From Streptomyces chryseus (GTDB lineage: Bacteria > Actinomycetota > Actinomycetes > Streptomycetales > Streptomycetaceae): a stretch of 64,000 nt of DNA. The translations under genes were made by a program, and so were the position numbers. Shown here piece after piece: positions 56,811-64,000 of the stretch; the stretch's first letter is position 1, and each line of letters begins with the position of its first letter. The stretch is taken from assembly GCF_014650755.1 (NCBI RefSeq), contig NZ_BMVO01000003.1, positions 310,001 to 374,000 on the forward strand, written 5' to 3'. The notes under the pieces were generated by a model. The model did no database searches and was not told the origin of the DNA. It saw nothing but the letters and a program-made list of their open reading frames with translations.

Positions 56811-57926
56811 TTGAGTGCGCGCCCCATCCTGAACGGCGGCCAGGCCGCCTCCTGCTACTTCCGCACAACCGTGGACGCCCCCCACCGAAAAGCCTTGATC
56901 CAAATTTGCGAGCCGTGTAATGCCAAGTGTGACCACTGCTTCGTAGTCGCCACGGAGCGCGGCAACTACATGCCGGTGGACGACATCCGGGACAGGCTGG
57001 TCCCGCAGCTCACTGAGGCCCGCGTCACGAAGGTCACGATCACCGGCGGGGAGCCGATGATGCACCCGGACCTCCTGGAGGTCGTCGCCCTGTTCCGCGC
57101 CGCCGGGATGTCGGTCGGCGTGTGCACCAACGGCACGATGTGCTCTGACGAGATGGTGGCCGCCCTGGCGGAGCTGGACGTCCACATGAACGTGTCGCTG
57201 GACGGCTTCGCGCCGGAGTCGCACGACACGTTCCGCAAGCTCGAAGGGTGCTTCGCGGAGACGGTGGACACCATCAAGCGGTTCGCCCGCGCCGGCATCC
57301 TCCAGGGCCTCCTGTGCACGCCGAACAGCTTGGCCGAGGACCGGGAGTACCGGGAGCTGGTCGAGTTCGCCCGGCAGCAGGGCGCGACGTATGTCCTCAT
57401 GAACCCGCTCGGCTCGATGGGCCGGGGCGCGTCGAAGAAGGCGCAGGGCAAGCTCCGCACGCCGGACGACCGGATGCGGGACATCGCCGCCATGACGGCG
57501 GAGGTAGCCGGCCCGCTCGAAATGGTGAACATCCGGTTCCCGAACGAGGAGGGCAAGCCGCTGGCGGGCTGCGAGGCCGGGAACATCATCTACGTCTTCA
57601 CGGACGGCGGTGTGGCGATCTGCCCGTACTTGGTTTTTGCGGCCCGGACGAACATCTCCCGGCACCCTGACACGGACTTCCTCGTGGGCAACGTGTGGGA
57701 GCACGACGACATCGCGGCCCGCCTGGATGCGTACGGCAAGTTCTCCGACCGGTGGGACCTCGGCGGGAACTCGACGTGCGGATCCTGCTCCATGTCCGCC
57801 TCGTGCGGGAAGGGCTGCCCGGCCGCCGTGGTGGCCGCCGGCCAGCGGATCGGAGCCGTGGACACCGAGCAGTGCCCCGTGGTCCCGCGCCAGACCCGCG
57901 TCCTGCCTGTGGTGGGTGTCTCGTGA
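56811..57926 (+). CDS. Radical SAM protein with SPASM-like C-terminus
   Basis: The TTG at 56811 follows GAGGGAG by 6-7 bases; the upstream ATG at 56796 has no ribosome-binding site. The 371-residue protein has the CX3CX2C cluster C36, C40 and C43 (CNAKCDHC). VTITGGEPMMHPDLLEVV and VCTNGT follow. A C-terminal extension carries CEAGN, VFTDGGVAICPYL and then CGSCSMSASCGKGCPA, the pattern of extra iron-sulfur clusters in SPASM enzymes. Such enzymes mature peptides or modify small molecules. No precursor peptide is obvious next to it. It overlaps the dTMP kinase gene by 4 bp. Confidence 0.82.
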   Translation: MSARPILNGGQAASCYFRTTVDAPHRKALIQICEPCNAKCDHCFVVATERGNYMPVDDIRDRLVPQLTEARVTKVTITGGEPMMHPDLLEVVALFRAAGMSVGVCTNGTMCSDEMVAALAELDVHMNVSLDGFAPESHDTFRKLEGCFAETVDTIKRFARAGILQGLLCTPNSLAEDREYRELVEFARQQGATYVLMNPLGSMGRGASKKAQGKLRTPDDRMRDIAAMTAEVAGPLEMVNIRFPNEEGKPLAGCEAGNIIYVFTDGGVAICPYLVFAARTNISRHPDTDFLVGNVWEHDDIAARLDAYGKFSDRWDLGGNSTCGSCSMSASCGKGCPAAVVAAGQRIGAVDTEQCPVVPRQTRVLPVVGVS

Positions 57927-58675
57927 CCGCCGGCCGCGGCCTGCTGGTCGCCATCGAGGGGCCGGGCGGTGTGGGAAAGTCGACGGCCACCGCCCTCGTG
58001 ACGCGGCTGCTGAAGAGCGAGGGCCTGCCCGCGCTGGCCACCAGGGAGCCGACCGACACCGACCTGGGCAACCTGGCACGGCACGGCACGGACGAGTACC
58101 AGGGCGAGGCCATGGCTTGCCTCATCGCGGCCGACCGCTTCATGCACGGGGAGGAGATCCGGCCCGCGCTGGAGCGGGGGGAGATCGTGGTCTGTGACCG
58201 GTACATCGCCAGTAGCCTCGCGCTCCAGTGCATGGACGGCGTCGACCAGGAGTTCGTGTGGCTGCTCAACGAGCGGGTCATCCAGCCGGACCTGACCGTG
58301 ATGGTGAGCGGGCAGCCGGACGTGATCGAGGCGCGTCTCGCCGCGCGGGGGGCGCACTCCCGGTACGAACGCGCCGACGGCTCAAGCCACGTGGAATGCG
58401 CGTACTTCGCGGAGGCCGCTAAGTTCCTGCGGAAGAAGGGGCACCGCGTCTTGGGCGTGGACGCCTCACACGTGCCGGCCGAAGAGGTCGCCCGCTCGAT
58501 CGTCGCCGCGATCGTCCGACTCCGGAAGGACCACCAGAACCATGACGCTGGACGTGCTGACGTTCAACTTGAACAATCCGTCCCGGGAGCGCGCGGAGAG
58601 GCAGCTCCGGTATCTGGCGCAGCGGCCGGAGTCGGTGCTGGTGCTGACGGAGACGGCGCGCAGCGCGGGGTGTGA
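57923..58675 (+). CDS. dTMP kinase-like protein
   Basis: The GTG at 57923 overlaps the radical SAM stop (GTGA). The 250-residue protein has the P-loop GPGGVGKS (13-20), a DRYIASSLALQ substrate loop, EWL-like helices and an AARGAHSRYE lid region. These are thymidylate kinase family features (dTMP + ATP to dTDP). The last 45 residues lie in the overlap with the next gene and look like shadow sequence, so a stop around residue 205 may have been lost. A phage-type role in dNTP supply is likely. Confidence 0.8.
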   Translation: MTAGRGLLVAIEGPGGVGKSTATALVTRLLKSEGLPALATREPTDTDLGNLARHGTDEYQGEAMACLIAADRFMHGEEIRPALERGEIVVCDRYIASSLALQCMDGVDQEFVWLLNERVIQPDLTVMVSGQPDVIEARLAARGAHSRYERADGSSHVECAYFAEAAKFLRKKGHRVLGVDASHVPAEEVARSIVAAIVRLRKDHQNHDAGRADVQLEQSVPGARGEAAPVSGAAAGVGAGADGDGAQRGV

Positions 58676-59354
58676 GTTCTTGGCGGAGCAGTTCGAGGGG
58701 GCCGGGCACTCCGTGACCTTCCCCCGGCCCGCGTACGGGAGCCGGGAGCGGGGCGTGATGATCGTGTCCCGCCTCACCACGCACCCGCTACCGCTGTCCG
58801 TCGCCTACCTGCCGCACCGGGTGGCAGCGGTGACCGTCGAGACCAGCACAGGGCCGCTCAACGTGGTGGGGGTGTACGTGCCCTCGCGGGACACCAGCGA
58901 GGCCAAGGTGACCCGTAAGCGGTCGTTCCTGGAGGGCCTGGCCGCTGCCCTGCCCCCCGGGGCGACGGGGCGCTGGCTGGTGCTCGGGGACTTCAACATC
59001 CTGGAGCCGGATCACGTGCCCCGGTACCGCACGTTCCAGACGTGGGAGTACGAGTTCTACACCGGGCTCGCCGCGGCCGGGTACCGGGATGCCTTCCGCC
59101 TCCTGGCCCCGGAGGCCCTGGAGTACTCCTGGGTGGGGCGCACCGGGGACGGCTACCGCTACGACCACGCCCACGTCTCCGGCCCGCTCGCCGGCGACGT
59201 GGCGAGCTGCCGGTACGTGCACGAGCCGCGCACCGGCGAGGACCGGCTGACGGACCACTCCGCCCTGACGGTGGCCCTGGCCGTCAACGCCGTGGAGCCC
59301 CTGGACGTGAAGGACCCGGCCTGGGTGCACGACCTGGTGCCTGCTCTGTTCTGA
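58542..59354 (+). CDS. Endonuclease/exonuclease/phosphatase family protein
   Basis: The ATG at 58542 starts a 270-residue protein with EEP motifs: VLTFNLNN at the N-terminus, LVLGDFNI in the middle and DHSAL at the C-terminus. These provide the metal-binding Asn, Asp and His residues. Members cleave nucleic acids or phospho-substrates. It overlaps the dTMP kinase-like gene by 134 bp, unusually long. It has a good ribosome-binding site (GGAAGG). Confidence 0.8.
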   Translation: MTLDVLTFNLNNPSRERAERQLRYLAQRPESVLVLTETARSAGCEFLAEQFEGAGHSVTFPRPAYGSRERGVMIVSRLTTHPLPLSVAYLPHRVAAVTVETSTGPLNVVGVYVPSRDTSEAKVTRKRSFLEGLAAALPPGATGRWLVLGDFNILEPDHVPRYRTFQTWEYEFYTGLAAAGYRDAFRLLAPEALEYSWVGRTGDGYRYDHAHVSGPLAGDVASCRYVHEPRTGEDRLTDHSALTVALAVNAVEPLDVKDPAWVHDLVPALF

Positions 59355-59374
59355 CCCCCAGTGAGGAGCTAGTG

Positions 59375-59599
59375 ATGAACGCCTTCAAGGCGGACGGGGC
59401 CGAACCGCGTCCCGCGCAGTACGTGGCCCTCAGCATCAGCGCGTTCGGGGTCCGCGCCCAGGCCGACGGCCACACCGGGTGGGTCGCGTGGCGGCGCATC
59501 CGTCGCTCGCATCCGTCGCTCGCCTGGGCGGCAGCGGCGCACGTCGCGGTCCTGGGCGCCCTCGTCGGCGCCCTGTGCCTGGCCGTGTGGCTGCGGTAG
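59375..59599 (+). CDS. Small single-pass membrane protein, 74 aa
   Basis: The ATG at 59375 has GAGGAG 9 bp upstream. The product (MNAFKADGAEPRPAQYVAL) has a charged middle (GWVAWRRIRRSHPSL) and one C-terminal membrane segment (about 50-72, AAHVAVLGALVGALCLAVWL). It lies between the EEP and MazG-like genes and may anchor or regulate a partner. No family is recognised. Confidence 0.65.
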   Translation: MNAFKADGAEPRPAQYVALSISAFGVRAQADGHTGWVAWRRIRRSHPSLAWAAAAHVAVLGALVGALCLAVWLR

Positions 59600-59643
59600 C
59601 CCTGCCCCGCTGAAAACCCCTGTAGACGACGAGGAGACGAGCC

Positions 59644-59967
59644 ATGGAAGCAACGTGGGACGGCGTGCAGAAGCTGCGCGGCTGGCTGGACGACGAGAAC
59701 CAGGCCGCGGCCGGCGACGTGAAGCTGCTGCGCGTGCTCAAGATCGGGGAGGAGTTCGGGGAGGCCGCCGAGGCCATCACCGGGGCGCTCGGCGCCAATC
59801 CGCGGAAGGGCAACAGCCACACCTGGCAGGACGTTGAAAAAGAGTTGGCTGATGTGATCGTGACGAGCATGGTCGCCCTCGCCACGATCACCCCTGACGC
59901 GGAGAAGGTGCTGGAACACCGCGTGGCGCATCTGGTCCAGAGGGTGCTGGGCGACGCGGCCTCGTAG
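59644..59967 (+). CDS. MazG-like nucleotide pyrophosphohydrolase
   Basis: The ATG at 59644 follows GAGGAGA. The 107-residue helical protein has KIGEEFGEAAEAI and VEKELADVIVT, the two acidic helices (EExxE and ExxD) that hold Mg2+ in MazG and related dNTP pyrophosphatases. It probably hydrolyses a nucleoside triphosphate. With the dTMP kinase-like gene it suggests a nucleotide-related function of this cluster. It is the last gene before the junction region. Confidence 0.8.
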   Translation: MEATWDGVQKLRGWLDDENQAAAGDVKLLRVLKIGEEFGEAAEAITGALGANPRKGNSHTWQDVEKELADVIVTSMVALATITPDAEKVLEHRVAHLVQRVLGDAAS

Positions 59968-60170
59968 GTTCAGACGAAGCTGCGGGGCTCGTTCGTTCGT
60001 GCCCACAAAGATCACGAGCAAAACAAGTGATCAATTCAAAGGAATGTGGACCTTGTGCTACGCGCATCGTTTCAGACAAGATCCGAAGCGTTGTTGCAGA
60101 ACTCGCCGCAGCCCGCAGGGGGTGCGGTGGGGCGTCCCCGTTCCATGCTCCGCAAGCTGACGGGGTGCGA

Positions 60171-60202
60171 GGTAGGCCCGGCGGTTCACCGCCGGGCCTA
60201 CC
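60171..60202. terminator. 14-bp perfect hairpin in the junction
   Basis: GGTAGGCCCGGCGG pairs perfectly with its complement around the loop TTCA. It can end transcription from either side. Confidence 0.75.
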
Positions 60203-60241
60203 ACTGTGTCGGGCCTCCGCAGCTATTCCCGGCCGTGTTCC

Positions 60242-60269
60242 CGCCCGTGTTCCCACGGGAACACGGGCG
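60242..60269. repeat. 13-bp inverted repeat with a 2-bp centre
   Basis: CGCCCGTGTTCCC and its perfect complement flank the dinucleotide AC; a further copy of CCGTGTTCCCG lies just to the left. It may be a regulator-binding dyad or a recombination-type site. Confidence 0.65.
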
Positions 60270-60280
60270 TCCGAGTAAGC

Positions 60281-60320
60281 CGGAAGATGCGGCCGGGTGA
60301 CGGAAGATTCGGCCGGATGC
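60281..60320. repeat. 20-bp tandem repeat
   Basis: Two adjacent 20-bp units (CGGAAGATGCGGCCGGGTGA and CGGAAGATTCGGCCGGATGC) differ at three positions. Confidence 0.65.
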
Positions 60321-60560
60321 ACGAATCATCCGTGCAGGTCAGAGCAACGTCGCAGGTCAGAGGCGGTCTGAGGAACGCACTGTGCGGGGGCTCCGGCCGT
60401 TCCCTTTCCGTCCCACGACCACCTGCTGGAACGGCTCGTGTGCCGGCCGTCATTCAGTCGGGCGGTTGGATCATCGCCAGGCCCCTGTGATCGAATGTCC
60501 CTCATTGCCCGGCTGGTGGCGGCCGCCACCAGCCGGGCACCGCAATGACAAGGGGACAGC

Positions 60561-60875
60561 ATGAGCGGGGGATTCAATGTCGACGGCAGCGCACTGCGCA
60601 CCTACGCGAAAAACGGCGTGGAAGCCGCGGCAGGCCGGGTCGACGCCATCCGGGCCCGTACACATCAACTGGCACTGACACAGCAGACCTTCGGGAAACT
60701 GCCTCAATCGGACGAGCTGAAGGCCGATTACGACACTCAGCGCAAGGAGTCCCGCGACGACCTCGAGGACGCCGTCGACACCCTGTACGCCATAGTCGAC
60801 GCGCTCAGAGAGAGCGCGGACGCGTACCACACCACTGAGAAGAAGATCAGCGGTGACCTGGGCGGGGGTGCTTGA
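60561..60875 (+). CDS. WXG100-like small helical protein
   Basis: The ATG at 60561 follows AAGGGGA. The 104-residue helical protein (MSGGFNVDGSALRTYAKNG) has the length and helix-turn-helix hairpin shape of WXG100/ESAT-6-like proteins, but the WxG turn is replaced (KLPQSDEL). It overlaps the next gene by 1 bp, whose product carries a WEGEAF motif. The pair looks like a type VII secretion substrate set on the host chromosome. Confidence 0.65.
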   Translation: MSGGFNVDGSALRTYAKNGVEAAAGRVDAIRARTHQLALTQQTFGKLPQSDELKADYDTQRKESRDDLEDAVDTLYAIVDALRESADAYHTTEKKISGDLGGGA

Positions 60876-61828
60876 TGGGCGCCGGGCAGGCGGCGGGTGA
60901 TGCCCTGAGCCGCATCAATTTCGCGCTCGACTGGAGCAACCCGCTCGCCGGTGTTCTGGACGAGATCATCCGCGGCATCATGAAGCAGTTCAACCTGGAC
61001 GAGCTGCTCGAGCAGGTCAGCGGGGACAACGAGCTCCTCGCCGAGACCGCCGTCCAGTGGCGCAAGGCCGCCAACGATCTGCGCGGCGTGGTCGAGGACC
61101 TCGTTGCCGAACGCCGCACGCTGGCCACCCAGTGGGAGGGCGAGGCGTTCGAGAGCTTCCACAAGATGATGTCCGAGTTCGAGGAAGCCCTCACGGGCGA
61201 GGCCGCGGACATGGACACCATGGCCGAGCTCCTCGAAATGGCGGCCCAGGAGTGTGCGGCCGCCGAGCAGTTGATGCTCGACCTCATCGTGGAGATCGTG
61301 GAGGTCGCGATCGCGGCAGCCGCGACCACGGCGATCCTCTCCCTGCTCACGGCGGGCGCCGCCGCCGCCATCGGCCCGCTCGTAGCGGCCGCGGGCATCG
61401 CCCACCGGGCAGCGAAGGCCGTGAGGATCACCGCGAAACTGGCGGACGCCCTGGCGGACATCGCCAAGCGCATGCAACTGCTGCGCAAAGCGGCGAAGTT
61501 GAGGAGTGCGCTGCGTAAGGGCCCCAAGCACTTCAAGGGCGGCCTGATGCGTTTCGTCCGCGGCAATGACCAGGGTGTGCGCGACCCCTACGATCTGGCC
61601 ATGTACGCGGGCTACAGGGTTGTCAAGAAGGGAGTGAAGGGCGTCGTCAAGGACGTGATCGGCGCCGACCCGGCCGGCGCGGTCCAGGGAAGGCTTCTGG
61701 AGGACGGGCCGGGGGTGGCGGAGGAGCGCTACGAGTACCATCAGCGGCCCGCTCCACAGCGCTTTGACGAGCGTACGGACGTGACTCCTTCGGGTGCGGC
61801 CAGGACAGTGAGGGACGATTTCGGGTGA
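60875..61828 (+). CDS. WXG-motif protein with membrane-like centre
   Basis: The ATG at 60875 overlaps the preceding stop. The 317-residue protein has a helical N-terminal domain with the WEGEAFESF motif near residue 89, typical of WXG100-like secreted proteins. A strongly hydrophobic segment (about 145-180: AIAAAATTAILSLLTAG...) and a basic C-terminal region rich in Lys/Arg follow. It may be a type VII effector or toxin-like protein. It overlaps the next gene by 4 bp. Confidence 0.68.
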   Translation: MGAGQAAGDALSRINFALDWSNPLAGVLDEIIRGIMKQFNLDELLEQVSGDNELLAETAVQWRKAANDLRGVVEDLVAERRTLATQWEGEAFESFHKMMSEFEEALTGEAADMDTMAELLEMAAQECAAAEQLMLDLIVEIVEVAIAAAATTAILSLLTAGAAAAIGPLVAAAGIAHRAAKAVRITAKLADALADIAKRMQLLRKAAKLRSALRKGPKHFKGGLMRFVRGNDQGVRDPYDLAMYAGYRVVKKGVKGVVKDVIGADPAGAVQGRLLEDGPGVAEERYEYHQRPAPQRFDERTDVTPSGAARTVRDDFG

Positions 61829-62478
61829 GCACTGCGAACCGGAACCCGGAGGCCGCCGAGCGGGCGAGGGCGTTGGTACCGGCGGGCGAGGTGCTGCGGG
61901 GTGAGCACGGGATCTCGCTGGCCGGCCGCGCGCCGCGGCCCGGTCATTTCCGCCGCCCGCGTGCTCTGCGGTCCGAGCGCCGCACGCTCGGGAGCTGGTT
62001 GCTGCTCCCGGTGAACGCGGCCGCGAGACTCATCGCCATCACCTGGAACCCGTTCGAGGCGTTCTTCGAAGCGGTCTTCTGGCGTGAGGCGAAGAAGCCC
62101 GGCAAGCCGTTCCACGGCGGCTGGAACAGCATGGCCGGCCACCTGGCCCGCGCCGTACTGCCTCGGACCAAGAACAGCACGGCCGTGCTGATGCAGGTCA
62201 CCGACCGACGCCTCCAGCTCGCCTACGTGTCCCGCGCGCGCTCCTTCACGGGCGGGCCCGGTCCGGCCGAGGTGGGGTGGTCCACGGATCTTCGCAACGT
62301 GACCTGGATCCGCGACCGGAGCGACGTGGCGGGTGGCAACCACGAGATCGGCTTCGTCGACGGTTCATGGTGCTCGGTCCACTTCGGTGGCCACGGCTGG
62401 AGCCGCATGGCGTCGGCCTTCCCGCTCCGGCTGAGTCACCTCGAACCGGTTCCGGGCCCGGGCCGGGCCGTCAGGTGA
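61825..62478 (+). CDS. Hypothetical protein, probable partner of the WXG protein
   Basis: The GTG at 61825 overlaps the WXG-motif gene stop. The 217-residue protein has a basic N-terminal region, an amphipathic or membrane-near helix (about 57-80, WLLLPVNAAARLIAITW) and a beta-rich C-terminal domain with TAVLMQVTDRRLQLAYVSRAR. The operon arrangement suggests an immunity or chaperone role for the secreted protein. The family is not recognised. Confidence 0.65.
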   Translation: MSTANRNPEAAERARALVPAGEVLRGEHGISLAGRAPRPGHFRRPRALRSERRTLGSWLLLPVNAAARLIAITWNPFEAFFEAVFWREAKKPGKPFHGGWNSMAGHLARAVLPRTKNSTAVLMQVTDRRLQLAYVSRARSFTGGPGPAEVGWSTDLRNVTWIRDRSDVAGGNHEIGFVDGSWCSVHFGGHGWSRMASAFPLRLSHLEPVPGPGRAVR

Positions 62479-62503
62479 GAGGCCGCCGTAGGTGAGCCGC
62501 CCA

Positions 62504-62536
62504 GGAAGGCCCGGCAGGACGACTGCCGGGCCTTCC
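62504..62536 (+). terminator. Terminator after the WXG operon
   Basis: A perfect 14-bp stem (GGAAGGCCCGGCAG with CTGCCGGGCCTTCC) with a 5-base loop lies 25 bp past the stop codon. Confidence 0.8.
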
Positions 62537-62712
62537 GTCCTCGCGCCGCGGCCCCGTGTCAGCCGGACGCGCACGACGCGGCGACACCCGGTCCCGAACG
62601 CGATCGGTGCGCCAGGGGTGGTGGGGATGCCGGGAATCGGGTAGATACGGTCGAGTAAACCAGCCGGTAATGCGACCGGCCGGGCCACGACTCGCGGCGA
62701 GGTGAGCTCCTC

Positions 62713-64000
62713 ATGTCCGCACAACCGACCCAGCAGCCCAAGGTCTCCGAGCGCGAAGCACGGCAGGTCGCCGAGGCGGCGCGCGAGCAGGACTGGCGCA
62801 AGCCCAGTTTCGCCAAGGAACTCTTCCTCGGCCGCCTGCGCATGGACCTCATCCACCCGCACCCCCTGCCTCCGCCCCAGGACGCGGCGCGCGGCGAGGC
62901 GTTCCTCGCCAAGCTCCGGGACTTCTGCGAGACGAGGATCGACGGCGCGCGGATCGAGCGCGAGGCGAAGATCCCCGACGAGGTGATCAACGGGCTCAAG
63001 GAGCTCGGCGCGCTCGGCATGAAGATCGACATCAAGTACGGCGGCCTCGGCCTTACCCAGGTGTACTACAACAAGGCCCTGGCGCTCGTCGGCTCGGCGA
63101 GCCCCGCCATCGGCGCGCTCCTGTCGGCGCATCAGTCGATCGGCGTACCGCAGCCGCTCAAGATCTTCGGCACCCAGGAACAGCGGGACGCCTTCCTGCC
63201 GCGCCTGGCCCGCACGGACATCTCCGCCTTCCTCCTCACCGAGCCGGACGTGGGCTCCGACCCGGCCCGGCTCGCGACCACGGCGGTGCCGGACGGCGAC
63301 GCGTACGTCCTGGACGGCGTGAAGCTCTGGACGACGAACGGGGTGGTCGCCGACCTGCTGGTCGTCATGGCGCGCGTGCCGAAGTCCGAAGGGCACCGGG
63401 GCGGCATCACCGCCTTCGTGGTCGAGGCGGACGCGCCGGGCATCACCGTCGAGAACCGCAACGCGTTCATGGGCCTGCGCGGCCTGGAGAACGGGGTCAC
63501 CCGGTTCCACCAGGTACGCGTCCCCGCCGCGAACCGCATCGGCCCCGAGGGCGCCGGCCTCAAGATCGCCCTCACCACCCTCAACACCGGCCGCCTCTCC
63601 CTGCCCGCGATGTGCGTGGGCGCGGGCAAGTGGTGCCTGAAGATCGCCCGCGAGTGGTCGTCGGTGCGCGAGCAGTGGGGCAAGCCGGTCGCCCACCACG
63701 AGGCGGTGGGCGCGAAGATCTCCTTCATCGCCGCGACCACCTTCGCCCTCGAAGCGGTACTGGACCTCTCCTCGCAGATGGCCGACGAGGACCGCAACGA
63801 CATCCGCATCGAGGCCGCCCTCGCCAAGCTCTACGGCAGCGAGATGGCCTGCCTGATGGCCGACGAACTCGTCCAGATCCGCGGCGGCCGCGGCTTCGAG
63901 ACGGCGGACTCACTGGCCGCGCGGGGCGAACGGGCCGTTCCCGCCGAGCAGATCCTGCGCGACCTGCGCATCAACCGGATCTTCGAGGGCTCGACCGAGA
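62713..64000 (+). CDS. Acyl-CoA dehydrogenase, partial
   Basis: The ATG at 62713 starts a long open frame that runs past the end of the window (429 codons seen). The N-terminus (EREARQVAEAAREQDW-like) is followed by LGALGMKIDIKYGGLGL and FLLTEPDVGSDPARL (substrate and FAD-binding region). WTTNGVVADLLVVMA, GLRGLENGVTRFHQV, CVGAGKWCLKIAREW and INRIFEG near the window end follow. These are acyl-CoA dehydrogenase features; the enzyme oxidises acyl-CoA with FAD. It looks like a core chromosomal gene and marks the flank of the inserted element. Confidence 0.88.
   Translation, partial: MSAQPTQQPKVSEREARQVAEAAREQDWRKPSFAKELFLGRLRMDLIHPHPLPPPQDAARGEAFLAKLRDFCETRIDGARIEREAKIPDEVINGLKELGALGMKIDIKYGGLGLTQVYYNKALALVGSASPAIGALLSAHQSIGVPQPLKIFGTQEQRDAFLPRLARTDISAFLLTEPDVGSDPARLATTAVPDGDAYVLDGVKLWTTNGVVADLLVVMARVPKSEGHRGGITAFVVEADAPGITVENRNAFMGLRGLENGVTRFHQVRVPAANRIGPEGAGLKIALTTLNTGRLSLPAMCVGAGKWCLKIAREWSSVREQWGKPVAHHEAVGAKISFIAATTFALEAVLDLSSQMADEDRNDIRIEAALAKLYGSEMACLMADELVQIRGGRGFETADSLAARGERAVPAEQILRDLRINRIFEGSTE

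Larger units (their letters stand above)
59968..60560. other. Non-coding junction between accessory and chromosomal genes
   Basis: These 593 bp hold no supported gene. The left part (about 60000-60110) is unusually A/T-rich for this window and includes ACAAGTGATCAATTCAAAGG. The centre holds two strong hairpins (60171 and 60242) and tandem repeats (60281-60320 and two copies of GCAGGTCAGAG near 60334 and 60352). It is the likeliest place for the right end of the inserted element, but I cannot define att sites without the left end. Confidence 0.5.

Noticed and set aside
60027..60300. Two overlapping ORFs of about 83 codons in the junction
   Set aside because: Both run through a strong hairpin and repeat sequence, have no ribosome-binding site and give compositions without domain character.
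51493..62663. Shared CGGTCGAGTA at about 51494 and 62648 as attachment sites
   Set aside because: Ten bases of identity within GC-rich promoter-like sequence is too short, and the flanks do not match.
1..64000. CRISPR array
   Set aside because: The repeated elements are promoters, leaders or dispersed GGACA units, not evenly spaced direct repeats with unique spacers, and no cas gene is present.
1..64000. tRNA or rRNA genes, and an integrase
   Set aside because: No cloverleaf with a recognisable T-arm sequence was seen, and no tyrosine or serine recombinase motif appears in any supported gene. The integrase may lie outside the window.

Overview
The window is very GC-rich actinobacterial DNA, almost certainly Streptomyces. 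Coding regions have strong third-position G/C, many genes start with GTG or TTG, and the last 3.5 kb holds ordinary Streptomyces chromosomal genes (WXG100-like proteins, an acyl-CoA dehydrogenase). Most of the rest is a siphovirus-type prophage. Its left end lies outside the window. I see no integrase, tRNA or rRNA gene.

Layout. (1) 0-12.6 kb: early/accessory module of small plus-strand genes in cassettes. Six cassettes start with the same promoter/operator: three GTTGCAAC-like palindromes at 13-bp spacing overlapping a TTGACG -35 box. Recognisable products are an LPD29-type protein, a DUF3560 protein, a NERD-domain membrane protein and a frameshifted PP2C phosphatase. (2) 12.7-19.3 kb: a 7-deazaguanine DNA-modification cassette with three ParB-like paralogues, a GP88-type protein, a DpdA-like transglycosylase, an unknown protein, QueD, QueE and FolE. 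No QueC is visible. (3) 19.3-21.4 kb: terminase small and large subunits. (4) 21.4-23.9 kb: a control island with an XRE/DUF5753 regulator and four small minus-strand genes, several apparently leaderless. (5) 24.1-48.97 kb: portal, a giant minor-head/2H/protease fusion, major capsid, connectors, major tail protein, frameshifted tail chaperone, tape measure, minor tail proteins, amidase endolysin and holins. Three glycosyltransferase domains on two genes sit among these. A conserved 5' leader (CGCTGGTTNTGGGCCGGG followed by a hairpin) precedes four of the genes: capsid, major tail protein, tail chaperone and tape measure.

(6) 49.0-51.5 kb: a minus-strand operon of HemB-like, methyltransferase and HemC-like genes. 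The HemB-like protein keeps the zinc cysteines but lacks both Schiff-base lysines. (7) 51.9-60.0 kb: accessory genes. These include an XRE regulator, a primase/polymerase-like protein and a run of radical SAM, dTMP kinase, endo/exonuclease/phosphatase-family, small membrane and MazG-like genes. Clusters of the repeat TGTCCGGACA occur at 9.1, 10.2, 29.5, 47.1 and 51.8 kb, which suggests the element reaches at least 51.9 kb. (8) 59.97-60.56 kb: non-coding junction with strong hairpins and tandem repeats, then chromosomal genes to the end.

How the genes work together. FolE, QueD and QueE should turn GTP into 7-carboxy-7-deazaguanine. The DpdA-like enzyme, with ParB-like partners, could then exchange it (or preQ0, if a QueC is available elsewhere) for guanine in phage DNA and so give resistance to restriction. 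The repeated early promoters and the repeated late leaders look like two separate, element-specific layers of gene control.
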